From: Neorhizobium huautlense | Lineage (GTDB): Bacteria > Pseudomonadota > Alphaproteobacteria > Rhizobiales > Rhizobiaceae | Direction of reading: 5' to 3' | DNA length: 64,000 bases | Assembly (NCBI RefSeq): GCF_030811685.1 | Contig: NZ_JAUSRF010000002.1 | Coordinates: forward strand, 310,001-374,000 | In this document: one piece after another, positions 59,976 through 64,000 of the stretch | Position numbering within the stretch: the first letter of the stretch is position 1 | Layout of the letters: the number at the start of each line of letters is the position of its first letter | The notes under the pieces: generated by a model | The model's input: the letters and a program-made list of their open reading frames with translations, nothing else | The model's database searches: none | What the model was told of the DNA's origin: nothing | Made by a program: the position numbers and the translations under genes

Positions 59976-60635
59976 ATGCGCATTCTGCTTGTTGAAGACG
60001 ACCCGCTGATCGCCCGCGACATCACGCATCACCTGACGCGTGCCGGTTATCTCGTGGAACACGAACATGACGGCGAAAACGGCTGGTATCGCGGCGACAG
60101 CGAGGAATTCGCCGCCGTCGTGCTCGATCTCGGCCTGCCGACCATGGACGGGCTTTCCGTGCTGAAACGCTGGAGAGCGGCCGAGCGGGAGCTGCCGGTG
60201 CTGATCTTGACCGCACGCGGCAACTGGGAGGAACGGGTCGAAGGCATCGATGCCGGGGCTGACGATTATCTCGCCAAGCCGTTTCAGATGCCGGAGCTTC
60301 TGGCGCGGTTGCGGGCGATCATCCGCCGTTCACAGGGCACGGCAAGCCCGGTCCTGTCGGCGGGGCGCATGAAAATCGATCCGCGCAGCCGGACCGTGTC
60401 GCTGGATGGCGAGCCGGCAGACCTGACGCCGCTCGAATATCGCTGCCTGCATTACCTGATGGCCAATGCCGAACGGCATGTCTCGCAGCTGGAACTGACC
60501 GAACAGCTTTATGCGCAGGACTTTGAACGCGAGAGCAATTCGGTCGAGGTGCTGATCGGGCGTTTGCGCAAGAAATTCGGCAAGGACCTGATCACCACCC
60601 GCCGTGGTTATGGCTACCGGATCGGTGCTGCATGA
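59976..60635 (+). CDS. OmpR/PhoP-type response regulator (FeuP-like)
   Basis: This 219-residue regulator has an N-terminal receiver domain with EDD (7-9), phosphorylated Asp in VVLDLGLPTMDG (about residue 51), Thr in ILTARGNW and Lys in LAKPFQMPELL. A C-terminal winged-helix DNA-binding domain follows (GEPADLTPLEYRCLHYLM to RGYGYRIGAA). The sequence resembles rhizobial FeuP. The kinase gene overlaps its stop as ATGA, so the two are coupled. It likely binds direct repeats upstream of its own operon and the divergent PepSY gene. Confidence 0.9.
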   Translation: MRILLVEDDPLIARDITHHLTRAGYLVEHEHDGENGWYRGDSEEFAAVVLDLGLPTMDGLSVLKRWRAAERELPVLILTARGNWEERVEGIDAGADDYLAKPFQMPELLARLRAIIRRSQGTASPVLSAGRMKIDPRSRTVSLDGEPADLTPLEYRCLHYLMANAERHVSQLELTEQLYAQDFERESNSVEVLIGRLRKKFGKDLITTRRGYGYRIGAA

Positions 60636-61990
60636 AGCGGCCGCTTTCGATCCGCGTCCGCTTTCTTCTCGTTTCGCTGATTGCCGTTCCCTCGGCGCTG
60701 GCGCTGGCCGCCCTGTTCATGACCTCGATGTTTTCGGCCAGCCTCGAACGGCGGCTGGAAGAGGAACTGAAAGGGCATATCAACACCATTGCCGGCTCGA
60801 TCCGCCTTGGTGCCGATGGCCGTATCGAACATCCGTTCAGCCTAATGGACCGGCGGTTTACCGAAGCCTATGGCGGGCTTTACTGGCAGATCGGTGATGC
60901 CACGACGCCCGCCATGTTCCGTTCGGAATCTCTTTGGGACACAAGCCTTACGAGCCCGGACGACGTGCCGGATGATGGTGCCGTGCATCGTTATGAAGCG
61001 GATGGGCCGAACGATACGCGGCTGATCGTGCTGGAACGGCAGATCATGGTGAGCGCGCCTGCCGGACTGAAGCCGGTACAGATTTCGGTAGCGTCGGACA
61101 CCAAGACGCTGGACGAGGCGAGCCGTGGATTTGCGCTGGATATTCTGCCTTATCTCGCCGGTCTGGCGGCATTTCTGATCGGCGCGTCGCTGGTGCAGGT
61201 GTTTTATGGCTTGAAACCGCTCGCCGACCTGACCAAGGGGCTCGACCGCATTCGCGAGCGCCGTAGCGGCAGGCTGGAAGGAGCATTGCCGGTGGAATTC
61301 GTTCCCGTCGAGGAGGCGGTCAACCGGCTGCTGGGCGAGCAGGCGCAGTCGCTGGCCAAGGCGCGGGCACGGGCGGGCGATCTGGCGCATGGGCTGAAGA
61401 CGCCGCTCACCGTGCTTTCCAACGATGCACTGACCCTGCGGGAGCGCGGGCAAGAAGAGATCGCCGACGAGATAGAGCAACTGGTGCGGCTGATGCGTGG
61501 GCATGTGGAGCACGAACTGGCCCGCAGCCGCATCGTCGCGAATGCCGATATGCGCCAGACCGATGCCGATATCGAAAAGATCGTCGGGCAGGTGGTGAAA
61601 ACGTTGCAGCGCACGCCTAAGGGCGAGGGGCTGCAATGGACGATCGAAATCGGTGCGCCACCGAATGTCCCGCTCGATGCGCATGATCTGCGCGAACTGA
61701 TCGGCAATCTCACCGAAAACGCGGTGAAATGGGCCTCGGGCGAGGTGTGCATCTCGTGGAAGGATGGCCGCCTGGTGGTGGCCGATGACGGGCCGGGTGT
61801 GGACCCTGAAAAGATCCGCAGCATGACCGAGCGTGGCGTGCGGCTGGACAGCCAGACGCCGGGCACCGGTTTCGGTCTCTCCATCGTCAAGGAAATCTGT
61901 GAGGTTTATGGGCTGATGCTGTCGATCGAAAACCGGCAGGGCAGCGGCTTGATGGTGTCGGTGGTGTTCGGCGAAACATTGAGCAAGTAA
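60632..61990 (+). CDS. Sensor histidine kinase (FeuQ/PhoQ-like)
   Basis: This 452-residue inner-membrane kinase has two transmembrane helices (about residues 13-33 and 170-190). They flank a periplasmic sensor domain of about 135 residues. A HAMP linker leads to the phospho-acceptor His in ARAGDLAHGLKTPLTVL (about residue 254). The ATPase domain has N-box NLTENAVKWA, G1 DDGPGVDP and G2 GTGFGLSIVKE. It phosphorylates the coupled response regulator. The periplasmic PepSY proteins next to it are candidate ligands or inhibitors. Confidence 0.92.
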   Translation: MKRPLSIRVRFLLVSLIAVPSALALAALFMTSMFSASLERRLEEELKGHINTIAGSIRLGADGRIEHPFSLMDRRFTEAYGGLYWQIGDATTPAMFRSESLWDTSLTSPDDVPDDGAVHRYEADGPNDTRLIVLERQIMVSAPAGLKPVQISVASDTKTLDEASRGFALDILPYLAGLAAFLIGASLVQVFYGLKPLADLTKGLDRIRERRSGRLEGALPVEFVPVEEAVNRLLGEQAQSLAKARARAGDLAHGLKTPLTVLSNDALTLRERGQEEIADEIEQLVRLMRGHVEHELARSRIVANADMRQTDADIEKIVGQVVKTLQRTPKGEGLQWTIEIGAPPNVPLDAHDLRELIGNLTENAVKWASGEVCISWKDGRLVVADDGPGVDPEKIRSMTERGVRLDSQTPGTGFGLSIVKEICEVYGLMLSIENRQGSGLMVSVVFGETLSK

Positions 61991-61995
61991 TGAAG

Positions 61996-62034
61996 ACCCC
62001 GCCCCAAACCCCTCCCCACAAGGGGGAGGGGCTT
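61996..62034. repeat. Rhizobial G/C-rich hairpin repeat
   Basis: CCCCTCCCC (62009-62017) pairs with GGGGAGGGG (62023-62031) around ACAAG. The element begins five bases after the sensor kinase stop and may act as the 3' end. It belongs to the same general class of rhizobial intergenic hairpins as the neighbouring repeat. Confidence 0.6.
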
Positions 62035-62086
62035 AACCCGGCCGTTCCGTTGAAGCTCAATCGAGGCAGGCGGTCGCCTCCGGTTT

Positions 62087-62129
62087 TCTCCCCCCTTGTG
62101 GGGGAGATGGCCGGCAGGCCAGAGGGGGA
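62087..62129. repeat. Rhizobial palindromic intergenic repeat, copy 3
   Basis: This element has the same layout as 25936-25984: a TCTCCCCC/GGGGGAGA hairpin followed by a small GGCC (62109-62112) / GGCC (62117-62120) stem with loop GGCA, then AGAGGGGG. The second base pair of the small stem is G-C here, C-G in copy 2 and T-A in copy 1, so pairing is kept in all three. Confidence 0.75.
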
Positions 62130-62176
62130 CTTCCCGTTCCGCTTGCTTGGGCGTCATAGAGGCACGCCGCACCGCT

Positions 62177-63328
62177 TCAATGCTGATGCTCGCCCCCACC
62201 ACCCTGCGGCGCCATTGGCGTCGCATCTGCCGCATCGGTCGGGTGCGGATGATCGGGGTCGGGGCTGTGCGTGGTGCGGTGGATTGCCGCCACATCGCCC
62301 TCATGGCCGTAAAGCGCGATATGCAGGCCCCAATAGGATGAGGCAAAAATTACCAGTGCCGCTGCAATGCCGATCGGCACGCCCGCCATCAGATTCTTGA
62401 ATTTTGGAACGAAAAACACGTCGCGGGTATGGTCGGCGGCAATCGCCACGATGACGGCCATGATCAGCGCATGGCCGATCAGGTCGATACGGCCGAACGG
62501 GTAGACGGCGGCATTGAAGATGACGAACAGCGCCACGGCCGAAAGGCGGCGCACCAGCGGCGTCCACAACAGACCGAAACCCATGGTGAATTCGGCAACG
62601 CCGGCCATCGGGATGAAGACGTCGCGCGGCATGCCGAAGGTCAGGAACGGCTTTTCAGCGACCAGCGGGTAAAACCAGTCGGGATAGGCGAATTTTTCGA
62701 GGCTGGACCACATCAGCGCGATGGCGACGCCCCAGCGCAGTGCCTGAAAACGGTGTTTTCGAAGTTCTTCATTGGACGAGGCTTCCATCACCAGATAGGC
62801 GGCGACACCGACGCCGAGCGCCAGATAGTCGAGCAGGTGAAAGATATCGTAATCCCGCAGCGCCAGCAGCCACAGGAGGATGATGCCGGCGGCGGCAAGC
62901 GGTTGGGTGCGGCGAAAGAAGATCAGCATGGCGATCAGCAGCTGACCCCATGAAACGATCTCCGAAGGGGTCTTCAGATCCGGTGTGAGATAAACACCGC
63001 CGACCGCAAAGATGGCGATGAAAAAGGCGCCGACCACGCAGCGCACGAAATCGTCGAGGCGGCCGTAAAGCGGATCGGTGATCCGGTCCATGCCGAGAAG
63101 AATGCGTTCGCCGGCGCTGGATTGTTCGACCGCGCGGGTGGCGAGGAAAAACACCAGCACGAGCGCGATGCCGGCCCAGAACCATGTGTCGGTGAGCGTG
63201 GCGCTGATCGGCTGCGGCGGCGCGCCGACGATATAGGGGGCGAACCATTTGACATGGGCTGCGGCCGGTTCGGCGGCGAGAAGGGGCAGGGGGAGAGTGA
63301 GCCATCCGGCTCGGTGAGCGGAATGCAT
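62177..63328 (-). CDS. Polytopic membrane protein with His-rich C-terminus
   Basis: This 383-residue protein has about eight to nine hydrophobic helices. Landmarks are AHVKWFAPYIVG near residues 24-35, SSLEKFAYPDWFYPLV (about 207-222) and AGVAEFTMGFGLLW (about 242-255), the last like DoxX/TQO-type quinone-linked proteins. The C-terminal 40 residues are rich in His (HGHEGDVAAIHRTTHSPDPD then HPHPTD and GGEHQH), a possible metal site. No signal peptide beyond the first helix. Function unknown; a role in respiration or copper handling is a guess. It faces away from the Hsp20 gene. Confidence 0.65.
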   Translation of the reverse strand: MHSAHRAGWLTLPLPLLAAEPAAAHVKWFAPYIVGAPPQPISATLTDTWFWAGIALVLVFFLATRAVEQSSAGERILLGMDRITDPLYGRLDDFVRCVVGAFFIAIFAVGGVYLTPDLKTPSEIVSWGQLLIAMLIFFRRTQPLAAAGIILLWLLALRDYDIFHLLDYLALGVGVAAYLVMEASSNEELRKHRFQALRWGVAIALMWSSLEKFAYPDWFYPLVAEKPFLTFGMPRDVFIPMAGVAEFTMGFGLLWTPLVRRLSAVALFVIFNAAVYPFGRIDLIGHALIMAVIVAIAADHTRDVFFVPKFKNLMAGVPIGIAAALVIFASSYWGLHIALYGHEGDVAAIHRTTHSPDPDHPHPTDAADATPMAPQGGGGEHQH

Positions 63329-63586
63329 CGTTTTGTTCCTATCGATATCGCAGAAACGACTGATGCGAAGGCTTCAGGACAATCCGTTTCTGCAATTTTG
63401 ACGATAGTTCATTTTGTGACTGGTTATTTGCTTTTTGGCAATCATCGAATGGATTGACGGCGCTCTGGCTGCGACAAACTGGCCAGATGGAGCCATTCGC
63501 TTCCGACGTCGGGTTTGCGTGGGAGCGTTTTCAGTATTTCTAAAATTCGCGCAAAAGTCGCATATGCAGGAAACGCGAAAAAGGGT
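63329..63586. other. Intergenic region upstream of the Hsp20 promoter
   Basis: About 260 bases between the divergent membrane protein and the Hsp20 promoter, with no gene I support. It is locally A/T-rich near 63390-63440, where the promoter of the membrane-protein gene should lie, but I see no clear element. Confidence 0.4.
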
Positions 63587-63616
63587 CTTGAAGGCGGAAA
63601 GGGCAATTCCCATCTT
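63587..63616 (+). promoter_or_regulatory. Heat-shock (RpoH) promoter of the Hsp20 gene
   Basis: CTTGAA (63587-63592), a 16-base spacer and CCCATCTT (63609-63616) match the CTTGAA / CCCATnT pattern of RpoH promoters closely. Transcription would start near 63622, leaving a leader of 100 bases before the Hsp20 ATG. Confidence 0.7.
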
Positions 63617-63621
63617 GGTTC

Positions 63622-63721
63622 TGCGGGCGCCGATGACGGGTCCGCAAACAGAGGCCGGGCATCGCCAGAACGGGATGTCGCGCTTCAAAAACCGCAACTC
63701 GTCGCTTCATGAGAGGACATC
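63622..63721 (+). promoter_or_regulatory. RNA-thermometer-like leader of the Hsp20 gene (ROSE-type candidate)
   Basis: The 100-base leader can form TGCGG (63622-63626) / CCGCA (63642-63646). Near its end GATGTC (63674-63679) can pair with GACATC (63716-63721), the bases between the ribosome site and the ATG. TCGCT (63702-63706), the U-Y-G-C-U motif of ROSE elements, can pair with AGGA (63714-63717), part of the Shine-Dalgarno GAGAGGA. This fits a heat-opened hairpin, but the fold is hand-drawn. Confidence 0.5.
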
Positions 63722-64000
63722 ATGCGTCACGTCGATTTTTCCCCCCTTTACCGTTCCACCGTCGGTTTCGACCGCCTTTTCACCATGCTGGACAGCCTTG
63801 GCCAGCCCGATCAGGCGCAGACCTATCCGCCTTACAATATCGAGCGGACCGGTGAGAACACCTATCGCATCACCATGGCCGTTGCCGGTTTCGACGAAAA
63901 GGAACTGAGCATCGAGGCCCGTGCGCATGTGCTGCACGTCAAGGGTGAAAAGAGCGAGGACGAAGCCGCTTCCAAGAGCGAGTTTCTCCATCGCGGCATT
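63722..64000 (+). CDS. Small heat shock protein Hsp20 (C-terminus outside window)
   Basis: The first 93 residues are present: MRHVDFSPLYRSTVGFDRLF, then the alpha-crystallin domain start PPYNIERTGENTYRITMAVAG with LHVKG later. The frame is open to the window edge. This is the class A rhizobial Hsp20 that binds unfolded proteins as large oligomers. Many rhizobial genes of this class are under RpoH and a ROSE thermometer, and both signals are present upstream. Confidence 0.93.
   Translation, partial: MRHVDFSPLYRSTVGFDRLFTMLDSLGQPDQAQTYPPYNIERTGENTYRITMAVAGFDEKELSIEARAHVLHVKGEKSEDEAASKSEFLHRGI

Noticed and set aside
63435..63908. A 157-residue plus-strand frame across the Hsp20 promoter and coding start.
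   Set aside because: It is out of frame with the clear Hsp20 gene and covers the promoter and leader.

Overview
The window reads as a chromosomal segment of a Rhizobiaceae alphaproteobacterium (Agrobacterium / Allorhizobium / Rhizobium type). The support is a six-gene glycogen operon in the rhizobial order glgP-glgB-glgC-glgA-pgm-glgX, a soxBDAG sarcosine oxidase operon, CpdR, a HisN-type histidinol-phosphatase, an aa3-oxidase subunit IV peptide, high-GC coding sequence, and short G/C-rich hairpin repeats of the kind scattered between genes in this family. There is no rRNA, IS element, prophage, integrase or CRISPR array. Both window edges cut genes: a WD40 protein on the left and an Hsp20 on the right.

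Layout. 1-2.1 kb: a WD40 protein and a CobW/COG0523 metal chaperone with a His-rich loop, preceded by a promoter and a Zur-box-like palindrome. 2.1-2.8 kb: a VapBC-type PIN toxin-antitoxin pair. 2.8-8 kb: creatininase-family hydrolase, MarR and LacI regulators, a 2-hydroxyacid dehydrogenase, an orphan protein with an immunity-like C-terminus, and a gamma-glutamyl-GABA hydrolase-like amidotransferase. 8-11.8 kb: a TakP-like TRAP transporter whose binding-protein gene faces its two membrane genes, with a 29-codon small gene between them. 12-15 kb: CtaJ-like oxidase subunit, TPR lipoprotein, rpsU and an acyltransferase. 15.1-20.3 kb: sarcosine oxidase. 20.3-23.7 kb: two tiny membrane proteins, DUF2332, cyclopropane fatty acid synthase and a MaoC-like hydratase. 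23.8-35.1 kb: glycogen metabolism. 35.3-38 kb: two tandem TadG-like VWA proteins. 38-45.5 kb: a transglutaminase, a circularly permuted ATP-grasp/alpha-E fusion and a DUF2126 transglutaminase, with a second PIN/RHH toxin-antitoxin pair inserted among them. 45.8-50.2 kb: a diguanylate cyclase, a GST-type reductase, DoxX, an orphan gene and LysR. 50.3-55.1 kb: a four-gene exported/envelope operon and an Omp25/31-like outer membrane protein. 55.4-59.1 kb: tRNA-Val(GAC), cpdR, an N-formylglutamate amidohydrolase-like gene, a probable anti-Shine-Dalgarno sRNA, hisN and a lysophospholipase-like hydrolase. 59.2-62 kb: two divergent PepSY proteins and a FeuP/FeuQ-like two-component system. 62.1-64 kb: a His-tailed membrane protein, then an Hsp20 gene with a heat-shock-type promoter and a thermometer-like leader.

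How the genes work together. The glycogen operon encodes the whole cycle: GlgC makes ADP-glucose, GlgA and GlgB build the polymer, GlgP and GlgX degrade it, and Pgm interconverts glucose phosphates. SoxBDAG demethylates sarcosine to glycine and passes the one-carbon unit to tetrahydrofolate. The ATP-grasp/transglutaminase set belongs to a conserved but biochemically undefined predicted amide or peptide-ligation system.

The most interesting signals are mostly small. They are the ATP-grasp/transglutaminase system split by a toxin-antitoxin cassette, the 29-aa gene behind a string of hairpins and a near-perfect Shine-Dalgarno, the aSD sRNA, hairpin repeats that covary between copies, the Hsp20 leader, and the orphan immunity-like gene. 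All assignments come from reading the sequence and recalled family knowledge; no database search was run.
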